DNA from: Bacteroidales bacterium UBA1204
Lineage (GTDB): Bacteria > Bacteroidota > Bacteroidia > Bacteroidales > F082
Assembly: GCA_002310075.1 (NCBI GenBank)
Contig: DBXU01000166.1
Coordinates: forward strand, 1 to 14,355
Length of the DNA stretch: 14,355 bases
Reading direction: 5' to 3'
Below are positions 1 to 6,591 of the stretch, piece by piece (positions within the stretch are counted from its first letter, which is position 1; every line of letters begins with the position of its first letter). The notes beneath the pieces were generated by a model. The model saw nothing but the letters and a program-made list of their open reading frames with translations, did no database searches and was not told the origin of the DNA. The position numbers were made by a program, and so were the translations under genes.

Positions 1-983
1 TCGTGAAGGATGTTGAAGTAACCATATTTGCCTTCATCGCAGAAAATGGAGAATTCAAGGTCGTAGGTGCCTGATTCTTGGCCACCGAGGAGGAGGACGT
101 TGTCGTTAGCGCCGGAGATGTAGCCGCACTGGGTGCCACCAGCTTCAGCGATGACACCGTCTTCGTTCGAACCAGGGCTGTTGGTCCAGGTGGTCCACCA
201 ATCATTGCCTGCAGCAATGGCACTTTCGGCGATCTTGCCGCCGAGCGGATAGGCTTCAAAGTCGTCGTCGATCAGCACTTGGTCGTCAGCGCCGCTAATG
301 ATACCGATGTTGTCGATGTAGAACTCGGAAGTGGCGGCATTCTCGGGTGGGAAGAAGTCCATGGCGTCGAGGGTGCGGCCAACGGTGTTTTGACCATAGC
401 TGTCAAGGCTCCATTGCCATGAACAAATCTCTTGCTCGGGTTCACCAGCGATGTTCCAGTAAAGTGTAGCCAAGTCTTGGTCCATGTCGATGTGCACTCT
501 GTATTGCATCCACTCGTCCCAAACGCAAGGGATGTCAGCGGTGCCGTTGCTACCGGCATGAACAGTGCCATGACCTACACCAGGCGTGGTGTTTTGGCCA
601 TCGTTGGTGGCACAGAGATAGAACTGAGCGGCCCAAGAAGAAGCTTGGCCATTGAACTCGTGCAGCACGTTGAAGTAGCCGTTCTTGCCATTCGGAACAT
701 AGGCGTCGAAGACGAGATCGAATACACCCGTTTCAATGCCACCAAGATCCAAAATCTGGTCGTTACCATAGGTGAAGTGGGCAGCCATTGAGCCGTCGGC
801 TTCGTCGAAGACACCGTCTTCAGCGCCACCAGGGGCATTTGACCAGGTCGTCCAAGGATCGCCAAGGGTTTGAGCGATCTTGTTACCAGCAGTTTGTCCT
901 TCAAAATCGAAGTACATTGACTGAGCGAATGCATTGCCAAAAACGAAGGCAATCATTGCAATGAGTAAAGATACTTTTTTCAT
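1..983 (-). CDS. Secreted protein with duplicated domain, probable type IX secretion cargo (C-terminus beyond window)
   Basis: The frame is open from an ATG at 983 to the window edge (327 codons visible, no stop), so the C-terminus is missing. Residues 1-20 form a signal peptide (MKK, hydrophobic core, then FGNAFA|Q). Two homologous blocks follow, at about residues 24-110 and 240-327. Both read FE-x-G-KIA, then W-TTW-(S/T)N-(A/S)PG-x-EDGV, then ND-x-LGG-ES/ET-G-x-DL, then GYFN(V/I)LH, with a period near 216 residues. Between them lies a segment rich in W and Y containing WDEWMQYRVHIDMD and ending FYIDNIGI, typical of a jelly-roll (LamG/concanavalin-like) domain. From memory, this architecture is common in Bacteroidetes proteins that end in a type A sorting domain; that domain would lie outside the window. 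The function is unknown; adhesion or glycan binding is only a guess. Small frames on either strand inside this span are shadows. PorT, encoded at 10661-11470, fits an organism that secretes such proteins. Confidence 0.85.
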   Translation of the reverse strand, partial: MKKVSLLIAMIAFVFGNAFAQSMYFDFEGQTAGNKIAQTLGDPWTTWSNAPGGAEDGVFDEADGSMAAHFTYGNDQILDLGGIETGVFDLVFDAYVPNGKNGYFNVLHEFNGQASSWAAQFYLCATNDGQNTTPGVGHGTVHAGSNGTADIPCVWDEWMQYRVHIDMDQDLATLYWNIAGEPEQEICSWQWSLDSYGQNTVGRTLDAMDFFPPENAATSEFYIDNIGIISGADDQVLIDDDFEAYPLGGKIAESAIAAGNDWWTTWTNSPGSNEDGVIAEAGGTQCGYISGANDNVLLLGGQESGTYDLEFSIFCDEGKYGYFNILH

Positions 984-1048
984 TTGTTTGAAATTTTAGT
1001 TAGTATTAAGTGAATGAATTCTATCATTAATCGATAAAAATATCGCTG

Positions 1049-1078
1049 CAAATATAACCAAAAAAGACGAAGTGCAAT
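1049..1078 (-). promoter_or_regulatory. Bacteroidetes-type promoter for the secreted-protein gene
   Basis: The minus strand reads TATATTTG (1049-1056), an exact match to the TAnnTTTG -7 box. ATTG at 1075-1078 lies 18 bases upstream as a candidate -33 element. The predicted start would give a leader of about 60 bases before the ATG at 983. A short dyad, cgata-aaaa-tatcg (1032-1045), sits at the presumed start point. Confidence 0.6.
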
Positions 1079-1136
1079 AGGGAATTGCTTTTTTTTTGAA
1101 AAATTGTTAGAGCAAATCCTCGTTAGTTTTTTTGAT

Positions 1137-1144
1137 TATTTTTG
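1137..1144 (+). promoter_or_regulatory. Candidate -7 box for the lipoprotein gene
   Basis: TATTTTTG matches TAnnTTTG and ends 25 bases before the ATG at 1170, giving a leader of roughly 20 bases. No good TTG lies at the expected -33 distance, so this is weaker than the rpsF and tRNA promoters. The 984-1169 gap otherwise holds only AT-rich sequence between two divergent genes. Confidence 0.45.
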
Positions 1145-1169
1145 CATGGTGATTTCGGATGATTGAAAC

Positions 1170-2222
1170 ATGAAAAGCAGTTCATTATATAAAATAACCA
1201 ATCATTATATTCTAAACGCTTTTTTTGTTTTTGCCTTCCTCCTCTCTTCATGCAAGCAGGAGATTGACCTTTATGGAGAATATAAGCAAGCGCCCGTCGT
1301 CTATGGCCTTCTCGATGCCTATGCCGACACGAATTTCATCAAGATTTCAAGGTCGTTCTATGTGCAAGGCAATGCATACCAAACGGCACAGAATCCCGAT
1401 TCGTGCAATTACCCAGGCAAGTTGGATGCACGCCTTGTCGAGTATTGCAACGGCGATAGTGTCCGCGAGATTCTCCTCGACACCATCACCATCCACGATA
1501 AGGAACCAGGTGTCTTCTATGCGCCCGACCAGAAGTTGTATTACACCACGGAGCGTTTAGGCCTCAACAGTGCCAGCGATAACTATAGCTATCGCCTTAA
1601 GGTGGTCCTTCCTGACCGAACCTTGACCACCCATACCCGTCTTGTGGGCGACGGCCGTTTCGGTTTGCAGAGCCTGGCGGTGAACTTCTCGCAAGAATAC
1701 TTTGGTGCGATACCCCGCAAGTTTCTTTTCCGTCCTGCCATCAATGCGACTTTCTATCAAATGGACATTGATTTCACCTTTCTTGAACAACGCAGCCCCG
1801 ATGACGATTCGATACCGCGCACGATGCACTGGCGGATAGGGGTTCTCACGGATTATTACCTTTCTTTACATATGGAACAAGGCGCTTATGTCTTTCCTTA
1901 TCGTCCCGAAGATTTTTATGCGCATCTGACCGAGTTTCTTGGGGGCGACACGGCTGTCGCTGGCTTGAAACGTTATATAGGCGACTACCCTATAACGGTC
2001 ACCATCACGGCAGGTGGCGAAGAATGGAGACAGTATGTCTATAACAACGATCCGTCCAATGGCATCCCGATAGGAAGCAATGAATTCAGTTTGATCGATG
2101 GGGGATACGGGGTGTTATCGTCGCGCATGACGGTGCGACAGGATGTGAGACTGGCAGGTCAGACGGTGCCTGAGTTGGTGGCCAAGACCAACTGGGGCTT
2201 CAAGTTCATCGGCGGCAATTAA
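1170..2222 (+). CDS. DUF4249-like lipoprotein
   Basis: The product has 350 residues. Residues 1-27 are a lipoprotein signal peptide: positive N-terminus, hydrophobic stretch FFVFAFLL, then lipobox LSSC with Cys28 as the lipidated residue. The mature N-terminus begins CKQEIDLYGEYKQAPVVYG. The pattern 'E-x-D-L, P-V-V-Y-G-L-L-D, D-T-x-F-I-K-I-S-R-x-F' resembles Bacteroidetes DUF4249 proteins, which are thought to sit at the outer membrane; no biochemical role is established. The rest looks beta-rich, with no catalytic motif I recognise and no transmembrane segment after the signal. This is the only plus-strand gene in the window, and it is divergent from the secreted-protein gene. Its stop codon overlaps that of the convergent RNA methyltransferase gene. 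Lipoprotein status is firm; the DUF4249 assignment is from memory and less sure. Confidence 0.8.
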   Translation: MKSSSLYKITNHYILNAFFVFAFLLSSCKQEIDLYGEYKQAPVVYGLLDAYADTNFIKISRSFYVQGNAYQTAQNPDSCNYPGKLDARLVEYCNGDSVREILLDTITIHDKEPGVFYAPDQKLYYTTERLGLNSASDNYSYRLKVVLPDRTLTTHTRLVGDGRFGLQSLAVNFSQEYFGAIPRKFLFRPAINATFYQMDIDFTFLEQRSPDDDSIPRTMHWRIGVLTDYYLSLHMEQGAYVFPYRPEDFYAHLTEFLGGDTAVAGLKRYIGDYPITVTITAGGEEWRQYVYNNDPSNGIPIGSNEFSLIDGGYGVLSSRMTVRQDVRLAGQTVPELVAKTNWGFKFIGGN

Positions 2223-2959
2223 TCCTTCCTTGTCATCTCCGCCATGATGATCCCACCCGCCACAGCTGCGTTCAGCGATTCGGTGGCGCTACCTCCTATG
2301 CGGGGGATGGTGATGGGATGTGTGATGTAAGGCAAGATTTCCTCTCTGATGCCGTGCGACTCGCTGCCGATGACGACGATGCCCTCGGGCTTGGACTGCA
2401 TTCTAAACAAATCTTCTCCCTCGAGCAAGGCGCCATAGACGGCCTTGCCTTTGCCTTTGGCCTTAAGAAGGTAGTCTGCCAGGTCGGTTTTCCAAACGTT
2501 CACCCTAAACAATGAACCCATGGTGGCTTGCACGGTTTTGGGATTCCATAGTTCCACGCAGTCGGCACTGCACACCACGTCGCGAATGCCAAACCACTCC
2601 GCCGTACGGATAAGCGTGCCCATGTTTCCCGGGTTGGCGACGCCGTTTAAGGCTAAGACAAGGCTTGATGTAGTCTTGATTTCACCTTGCTGAGGAATCC
2701 TCACTACCGCAAGAATGCCTGGAGGAGTGTCTTGTCCGCTCATTTGCTGCATTTGCACATCACTGACCGTCTCGGCATCCCTGGAAATGGGATGATCGGC
2801 AAGGAAAGCCTCTGTGGCATAGAGCCCCACAATCTCAAAGTCGGAGGCGAGGAGCTCTTCTGTCATCTTGCGACCTTCCACGACGAAGAGGCCGAGTTCT
2901 TTCCGGAACTTCTGCTGCCGGAGGGAGGCGATTTGTTTTATTGTGTTCTTGGTAATCAT
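2219..2959 (-). CDS. SpoU/TrmH-family RNA 2'-O-methyltransferase
   Basis: The product has 246 residues and transfers a methyl group from SAM to a ribose 2'-OH of rRNA or tRNA; the exact target cannot be read from sequence. The N-terminal substrate-binding part (1-90) includes F-V-V-E-G-R-K (25-31). The SPOUT domain shows all three SpoU motifs: NPGNMGTLIRTA (109-120), IGSESHGI (197-204) and IPRIGGSATESLNAAVAGG (218-236). These form the trefoil-knot SAM site. I chose the ATG at 2959 because homologues begin M-I-S/T-K; a longer frame to 3013 would have to read through the rplI terminator hairpin. The gene follows that terminator and is convergent with the lipoprotein gene, whose stop overlaps its own (TAA on each strand within 2219-2222). 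A promoter-like box ends only 5 bases before the ATG. Confidence 0.9.
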   Translation of the reverse strand: MITKNTIKQIASLRQQKFRKELGLFVVEGRKMTEELLASDFEIVGLYATEAFLADHPISRDAETVSDVQMQQMSGQDTPPGILAVVRIPQQGEIKTTSSLVLALNGVANPGNMGTLIRTAEWFGIRDVVCSADCVELWNPKTVQATMGSLFRVNVWKTDLADYLLKAKGKGKAVYGALLEGEDLFRMQSKPEGIVVIGSESHGIREEILPYITHPITIPRIGGSATESLNAAVAGGIIMAEMTRKD

Positions 2960-2964
2960 GTAGG

Positions 2965-2972
2965 CAAAAATA
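2965..2972 (-). promoter_or_regulatory. Candidate -7 box immediately upstream of the RNA methyltransferase ATG
   Basis: The minus strand reads TATTTTTG, matching TAnnTTTG. Only CCTAC separates it from the ATG at 2959, so initiation would fall at or next to the start codon. The box abuts the T-tract of the rplI terminator. No -33 TTG is present at 19 bases, so the match could be chance in AT-rich sequence. Confidence 0.4.
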
Positions 2973-2973
2973 C

Positions 2974-3003
2974 AAAAAAAAGCTGCCCCGCGAGCGGGAC
3001 AGC
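2974..3003 (-). terminator. Rho-independent terminator of rpsF-rpsR-rplI
   Basis: On the minus strand GCTGTCCCGC-TC-GCGGGGCAGC (3003-2982) forms a 10-bp stem with one G-U pair. It is followed directly by eight T (2981-2974). It lies 27 bases past the rplI stop. Confidence 0.9.
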
Positions 3004-3030
3004 CTAAAACCATGAAAAAGTTTATCTTTT

Positions 3031-3480
3031 TTATTCGGCGTAGACGTTGAAGTCGACATCAACCTGCACTTCCTTGTGCAATTTGATTTTGGCTTTGTAT
3101 TCGCCCACTTCCTTGATGGCATCCTCGTTGAGGACGATCTGTTTGCGGTCCACATCCAAGTTGGTGGCTTCCTTGATGGCGTTGGCGATCATGATGGTGT
3201 TGACCGAGCCGAAAATCTTACCCGTGGCAGCGGCCTTGGCGGGGATTTGCAGCTTCAGGCCTTCCAGAGCCTTGGCCTTTTCAAGAGCTTCATTCTTGAT
3301 TTTTTCTTCCTTGTGAGCCTGTTGGCGCATTTCTTCGGCCAAGATCTTGCGGTTGCGCTCGGTGGCGAGGATGGCCAGGCCTTGGGGGATGAGGAAGTTG
3401 CGGCCGTAGCCGGGCTTCACGCTGACGATGTCGTTCTTATATCCTAAGTTGTTGACGTCTTGTTTCAGAATAATATCCAT
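3031..3480 (-). CDS. rplI: 50S ribosomal protein bL9
   Basis: The product has 149 residues, the usual length for bL9. The N-terminal rRNA-binding domain carries the family signature (V-x-x-L-G-x-x-x-D-I-V-x-V-K-PGYGRNFLIPQGLA, about residues 9-36). A charged connecting helix follows (about 40-75), then a C-terminal domain containing GKIFGSV and ending F-N-V. bL9 sits near the L1 stalk on the large subunit and influences frame maintenance. The ATG at 3480 is chosen because the family starts M-D/K-I-I-L and because a strong AGGAGG lies 7 bases upstream. A longer frame from 3510 would overlap the rpsR end. This is the third and last gene of the rpsF-rpsR-rplI operon, 17 bases after rpsR, with a clear terminator behind it. 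It is the only gene here with a canonical Shine-Dalgarno. Confidence 0.97.
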   Translation of the reverse strand: MDIILKQDVNNLGYKNDIVSVKPGYGRNFLIPQGLAILATERNRKILAEEMRQQAHKEEKIKNEALEKAKALEGLKLQIPAKAAATGKIFGSVNTIMIANAIKEATNLDVDRKQIVLNEDAIKEVGEYKAKIKLHKEVQVDVDFNVYAE

Positions 3481-3486
3481 GTGTAG

Positions 3487-3495
3487 TCCTCCTTT
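3487..3495 (-). promoter_or_regulatory. Strong Shine-Dalgarno sequence in front of rplI
   Basis: The minus strand reads AAAGGAGGA, followed by 7 bases and then the rplI ATG at 3480. None of the other 14 start sites visible in the window has a comparable AGGAGG; rpsT has only AAGGA. It fixes the rplI start and is unusual in Bacteroidetes. Confidence 0.9.
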
Positions 3496-3497
3496 AA

Positions 3498-3773
3498 TTA
3501 TTTCAAACAATCTGCTACGAAAGGCATCAGGGCAAGATGGCGGGCACGCTTGACGGCCTGGGCAACCTTGCGCTGGTATTTGGTGGAAGTACCGGTGATG
3601 CGGCGAGGCAGGATCTTGCCTTGTTCGTTGACGAACTTCAATAAGAAGTCAGCATCTTTGTAGTCAATGTACTTGATGCGGTTCTTCTTGAAGCGGCAGT
3701 ATTTCTTTCTCTTGGTGTCGACTGCGATGGGAGTCAAATATTTGATGTCGTTGTTGTTGTTCACTTGTGCCAT
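3498..3773 (-). CDS. rpsR: 30S ribosomal protein bS18
   Basis: The product has 91 residues. The core matches bS18 closely: Y-L-T-P-I-A (12-17), then [14 protein letters not shown], a segment ending [33 protein letters not shown]. bS18 binds the small-subunit platform next to bS6. In Bacteroidetes ribosomes, bS18 with bS6 and bS21 forms a pocket that sequesters the anti-Shine-Dalgarno tail of 16S rRNA (established from the Flavobacterium johnsoniae ribosome). It lies 26 bases after rpsF and 17 before rplI, in the conserved operon order. The sequence before its ATG (CTGAAGAAA) is not a good Shine-Dalgarno. Strong ones have been reported before rpsR in some Bacteroidetes, so its absence here is worth noting. 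Confidence 0.97.
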   Translation of the reverse strand: MAQVNNNNDIKYLTPIAVDTKRKKYCRFKKNRIKYIDYKDADFLLKFVNEQGKILPRRITGTSTKYQRKVAQAVKRARHLALMPFVADCLK

Positions 3774-3799
3774 TTTTCTTCAGTTTTAATTGTTCAACA

Positions 3800-4153
3800 T
3801 TAAGCTTGGGCTTCAGCGGCGGCTTCGGCTTTCTTGCTGCGTCTCTTTTCGTTGTAGGCAATAGCGTGTTTGTCGAGCTTCACGGTGAGGAAGCGCAAGA
3901 TGCGCTCGTCACGCTTCAGTTCGGTTTCAACATTGGCGATCACATCACCTTCGGCTTTGAATTCAATCAACTGATAAAAGCCTGTGGATTTCTTCTGGAT
4001 GGGATAAGCGAGCTTGCGCATGCCCCAGTTCTCTTCATGAACGATTTCTGCACCTGCATTGGCCAGATAATCTTCATACTTCTTTACCGCTTCCTTCATC
4101 TGATCTTCAGATAAAACGGGAGTTACAATGAAAACGGTTTCGTACTGATTCAT
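3800..4153 (-). CDS. rpsF: 30S ribosomal protein bS6
   Basis: The product has 117 residues. It begins [18 protein letters not shown], the typical bS6 opening. It then has [19 protein letters not shown] (43-61), the conserved W-G-x-R-x-L-A-Y-x-I-x-K signature, and [13 protein letters not shown]. The tail after about residue 100 is charged and Ala-rich ([15 protein letters not shown]), as is common for this family. bS6 pairs with bS18 on the platform and contributes to the anti-Shine-Dalgarno pocket in Bacteroidetes. This is the first gene of the operon. It has a well-formed promoter (4211-4240) that overlaps the end of wecB upstream. No Shine-Dalgarno is seen before the ATG. Confidence 0.97.
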   Translation of the reverse strand: MNQYETVFIVTPVLSEDQMKEAVKKYEDYLANAGAEIVHEENWGMRKLAYPIQKKSTGFYQLIEFKAEGDVIANVETELKRDERILRFLTVKLDKHAIAYNEKRRSKKAEAAAEAQA

Positions 4154-4210
4154 AACTGATTGATTATTAAATGATTAATTTATAAAGTATGTTTTCTTGA
4201 AACGTGGGTG

Positions 4211-4240
4211 CAAAAGTACAACTTTTTTCTTAATCTACAA
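4211..4240 (-). promoter_or_regulatory. Promoter of the rpsF-rpsR-rplI operon
   Basis: TACTTTTG (4211-4218, minus strand) has TTG (4238-4240) exactly 19 bases upstream, a textbook Bacteroidetes TTG-N19-TAnnTTTG arrangement. The -33 element overlaps the wecB stop codon (4235-4237). The predicted leader is about 50 bases and AT-rich. Confidence 0.8.
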
Positions 4241-5377
4241 CACTTTACGTGAAATAATTTTCTCCAACATGAACTCCGCGGCATGGCCGTCGCCGAAGAT
4301 CTCGGGAAACATGGTGGGCGGATTGTCCTTGAAATGTTTCCATGCCTTCATGATGCGGCACTCGTCGGCATCGGCGAGGATGGCGTTGCCAGTCTCCACG
4401 ATTTCCACCCATTCGGTTTCGGGTCTCAAAATGATGCATGGCTTCTTGAAGAAATAGGCCTCTTTCTGCACGCCTCCCGAGTCGGTCATCACCAATCGGG
4501 CATGGCGTTCCAAGGCAATCATTTCCAAAAACGATACGGGTGGGATGAGTTTGATATCTGGACAGCTGAAGATTTGTTTCTGCATGTCTTCATCGAGGTT
4601 GGTCTTGATGAGTTTGGCTGTCCTTGGATGTAGCGGTAGCACGACTTGACATTCCTCCGAGAGTTTAATGATGCTTCTGAAGATGGCACTCAGTCTTTCG
4701 GGATAGTCGGTGTTGCTGTCGCGATGGATGGTGGCAAGTACAAAGGGCTTGCCTTTCAATTCCAAGCGTTGTATGATGTCGGTCTTTTCTTCGGCGATGC
4801 CGGCAAAATGCAGGCTGTTGTCATACATGATGTCGCCGCAGTGGTATACCTTGGGGTTGTCAATGGTGTATGGCCCTTCGTTGTCCATGGGGAAGCCTTC
4901 GCGTTTCAGGTTCTCCAGTCCCGCCTTGGTGGGCGTGAAGAGCAGGGTGGAGCAGTGGTCGCACACGATGCGGTTGATTTCCTCCGGCATACTCTTGTTG
5001 AACGAACGCAACCCCGCTTCGATGTGGACGATGGGCACGTGGATCTTGGCAGCGGCCACAGCACCGGCGAGGGTGGAGTTGGTGTCGCCATAGAGCACGA
5101 TGTAGTCAGGTTGCTCCTTTATTAATAAGGACTCGATTCCTTCGGTCATGCGTGCGGTTTGCACGCCGTGCGAAGCCGATCCGACATGAAGGTTGTGGTC
5201 AGGATGGGGTATCTGCAGCTCGTCGAAGAACACCTGCGACATGTTGTCGTCGTAATGCTGTCCGGTGTGGACAATGATCTCCTGTATGGTGTCCGAATAA
5301 TGGTTTCTGATGGCGCGGCTTAGTGCAGCTGCCTTGATGATTTGGGGACGGGCTCCGATGATGGTGACAAGTTTCAT
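4235..5377 (-). CDS. wecB: UDP-N-acetylglucosamine 2-epimerase (non-hydrolysing)
   Basis: The product has 380 residues, normal for the family. It interconverts UDP-GlcNAc and UDP-ManNAc in the cytoplasm, feeding ManNAc-type sugars to surface polysaccharides. The fold is GT-B-like. Landmarks: GARPQIIKAA (8-17), HTGQHYDDNMS (37-47), YGDTNSTLAGA (96-106), HIEAGLRS (118-125), PEEINR (131-136), ATIHRDSNTD (215-224), PLHPRT (248-253) and DSGGVQKEA (299-307). The residues corresponding to the catalytic Asp, two Glu and His of E. coli WecB appear present as D98, E120, E132 and H218. The gene is 10 bases downstream of radC and probably cotranscribed. No polysaccharide gene cluster surrounds it, so its product pathway is not evident. 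No terminator hairpin follows; the rpsF promoter begins at its stop codon. Confidence 0.95.
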   Translation of the reverse strand: MKLVTIIGARPQIIKAAALSRAIRNHYSDTIQEIIVHTGQHYDDNMSQVFFDELQIPHPDHNLHVGSASHGVQTARMTEGIESLLIKEQPDYIVLYGDTNSTLAGAVAAAKIHVPIVHIEAGLRSFNKSMPEEINRIVCDHCSTLLFTPTKAGLENLKREGFPMDNEGPYTIDNPKVYHCGDIMYDNSLHFAGIAEEKTDIIQRLELKGKPFVLATIHRDSNTDYPERLSAIFRSIIKLSEECQVVLPLHPRTAKLIKTNLDEDMQKQIFSCPDIKLIPPVSFLEMIALERHARLVMTDSGGVQKEAYFFKKPCIILRPETEWVEIVETGNAILADADECRIMKAWKHFKDNPPTMFPEIFGDGHAAEFMLEKIISRKVL

Positions 5378-5387
5378 GGTTGTTTTC

Positions 5388-6086
5388 TTAATAGGTCATT
5401 TCTCCGTGGTCGCGGAAACTATAATAGCGTTCGTTGCCGATGATGATATGGTCGATGACGGCGATGTCCAAGAGTTTGCCAGCCGACACGATTTTCTGGG
5501 TCAGTTGGCGGTCGTCCTTGCTGGGACGCGGGTTGCCGGATGGGTGGTTGTGACCCAGGATGATGCAAGTGGCGCCATGGTTCAGGGCGTGCTTGAAGAT
5601 GATCCTTGGGTCTGCGATGACGTTGGTCGTTCCCCCGTTGCTGATGCATTCCACTTTCAGTTCGTGGAAGCTTTGATCGAGATACATAACAAGGAAATGC
5701 TCCTGTTTCATGTCGTCGATATGGGAAAGGAAACGTTCAAATGAGGTTTTGGAGTCTTTGACTTCCTCGGGGAGGCTGGCTTCGGCACCGCGACGGCGCT
5801 TGCCAAGCTCCAACGCGGCCATGATAGAGACGGCCTTCGCCGCTCCGATGCCTTTGTGGTCCATCAGCTCGTTCAAACTCAGGTTTGACAACGCGATGAG
5901 GTCGTTGCCGACTTTGTCAAGAACGGCTCTCGACAAATCCACGGCCGATAGCTCGCTGTTGCCTGAACCGATAAGTATGGCTAGGAGCTCGGCGTTGCTG
6001 AGGGCTGCTTTGCCTTTGGCAATCATCTTCTCGCGCGGTCTGTCGTCGAGGGCCCACTCTTTGATGGTCTTCTTCTCTTTTGCCAT
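5388..6086 (-). CDS. radC: RadC-family JAB/MPN domain protein
   Basis: The product has 232 residues, the standard length. The N-terminal part carries the RadC UPF0758 opening (W-x-x-D-x-R-P-R-E-K, residues 11-20) and a helix-hairpin-helix (KGIGAAKAVSIMAALELGKR, 78-97). The C-terminal JAMM metalloprotease-like domain keeps the metal motif GHNHPSGNPRPSKDD (178-192), with H179, H181 and D192 as likely zinc ligands. Despite the historical name, a DNA repair role is poorly supported; the biochemical activity is not settled. It is the first gene of a probable radC-wecB unit, separated from rpsT by a strong terminator. A weak promoter-like box lies 20 bases upstream. Confidence 0.93.
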   Translation of the reverse strand: MAKEKKTIKEWALDDRPREKMIAKGKAALSNAELLAILIGSGNSELSAVDLSRAVLDKVGNDLIALSNLSLNELMDHKGIGAAKAVSIMAALELGKRRRGAEASLPEEVKDSKTSFERFLSHIDDMKQEHFLVMYLDQSFHELKVECISNGGTTNVIADPRIIFKHALNHGATCIILGHNHPSGNPRPSKDDRQLTQKIVSAGKLLDIAVIDHIIIGNERYYSFRDHGEMTY

Positions 6087-6105
6087 GACGTTGTTTTTTA
6101 GGCTG

Positions 6106-6113
6106 TAAAGATA
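6106..6113 (-). promoter_or_regulatory. Weak candidate -7 box for radC-wecB
   Basis: The minus strand reads TATCTTTA, one base off TAnnTTTG. It sits 19 bases before the radC ATG and after the rpsT terminator. No -33 TTG is seen. Confidence 0.35.
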
Positions 6114-6136
6114 GGCATTTTTGTTTTGTCGCGACG

Positions 6137-6170
6137 AAAAAAGCCTCTTCTATGGGGTAGAAGAGGCTTT
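6137..6170 (-). terminator. Rho-independent terminator of rpsT
   Basis: A perfect 13-bp stem, AAAGCCTCTTCTA paired with TAGAAGAGGCTTT (6158-6170 and 6140-6152), has a 5-base loop. On the minus strand it is followed by a run of T. It starts 33 bases past the rpsT stop. Confidence 0.93.
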
Positions 6171-6202
6171 AACAAAATTCTTTATGATGAAAAAACTCTA
6201 AT

Positions 6203-6457
6203 TTATGCCAATTTTGCCATGAAATGCGTCAGCTTTGACTTCAGGTTGGCGGCTTTGTTCTTGTGGATGATACCACGCTTGGCAACCTTGTCGATAATCG
6301 AGTAGATCTTCGGGAGCTTGCTCTCGGCTTCTGATTTCTCAGTTAATGATCTGAACTTCTTTACTTCGTTACGCATGTTCTTTGCATAGTAACGGTTATG
6401 AAGGCGTCTTTTTTCTGTCTGACGAATTCTTTTGATGGAAGATTTGTGATTTGCCAT
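6203..6457 (-). CDS. rpsT: 30S ribosomal protein bS20
   Basis: The product has 84 residues. It starts [18 protein letters not shown], the conserved bS20 opening, and continues [14 protein letters not shown]. It then has [25 protein letters not shown] (48-72), the family signature around H-K-N-K-A-A-R/N-x-K-S-R/K-L. It is an all-helical, very basic protein that binds 16S rRNA. The ATG at 6457 is chosen because bS20 begins MANHKS; an upstream in-frame start at 6505 would add 16 residues not found in the family. It is monocistronic, with its own promoter box (6503-6510) and terminator (6137-6170). The leader contains AAGGA 8 bases before the ATG, a partial Shine-Dalgarno. Confidence 0.97.
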   Translation of the reverse strand: MANHKSSIKRIRQTEKRRLHNRYYAKNMRNEVKKFRSLTEKSEAESKLPKIYSIIDKVAKRGIIHKNKAANLKSKLTHFMAKLA

Positions 6458-6502
6458 ACTTTTATTCCTTATTTTTTTGTCTTTTCCTCTTATTTTGGGC
6501 TG

Positions 6503-6510
6503 CAAAAATA
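6503..6510 (-). promoter_or_regulatory. Candidate -7 box for rpsT
   Basis: The minus strand reads TATTTTTG, an exact TAnnTTTG match. It ends 45 bases before the ATG at 6457, giving a leader of about 40 bases. The -33 region is poor. The AT-rich gap 6511-6591 has no clear terminator for mtaB. Confidence 0.6.
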
Positions 6511-6591
6511 CACATTTTCTATGAAATGGAACCTAAAATGATGAAAAAAAATCCATAAAAAATGTATCTTATTGTAAATTAGTGTTTTATA

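Noticed and set aside
78..952. Several 99-125-residue frames on both strands (78-422 +, 272-571 -, 432-791 +, 575-952 -)
   Set aside because: All lie inside the long secreted-protein frame (1-983, minus), which has a signal peptide, promoter box and coherent repeated domain; these frames have no recognisable content.
2982..3003. Hairpin as a regulatory element of the plus-strand lipoprotein gene
   Set aside because: It lies beyond the end of that gene, and the T-tract is on the minus strand directly after rplI, so it is a minus-strand terminator.
2960..3013. Longer start for the RNA methyltransferase at 3013
   Set aside because: It would translate the rplI terminator hairpin and T-tract and add 18 residues without family counterparts; the ATG at 2959 gives the expected M-I-T-K opening.
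3481..3510. Longer start for bL9 at 3510
   Set aside because: It would overlap rpsR and translate the Shine-Dalgarno itself; the family starts at M-D-I-I-L, at 3480.
4646..5125. 159-residue plus-strand frame opposite wecB
   Set aside because: wecB on the other strand has every expected motif; the plus frame is a codon-bias shadow with no recognisable domain. The same holds for long plus-strand frames opposite radC, miaB, mtaB, lplA and GT9.
6458..6505. Longer start for bS20 at 6505
   Set aside because: It falls inside the promoter box and adds 16 residues before the conserved MANHKS.
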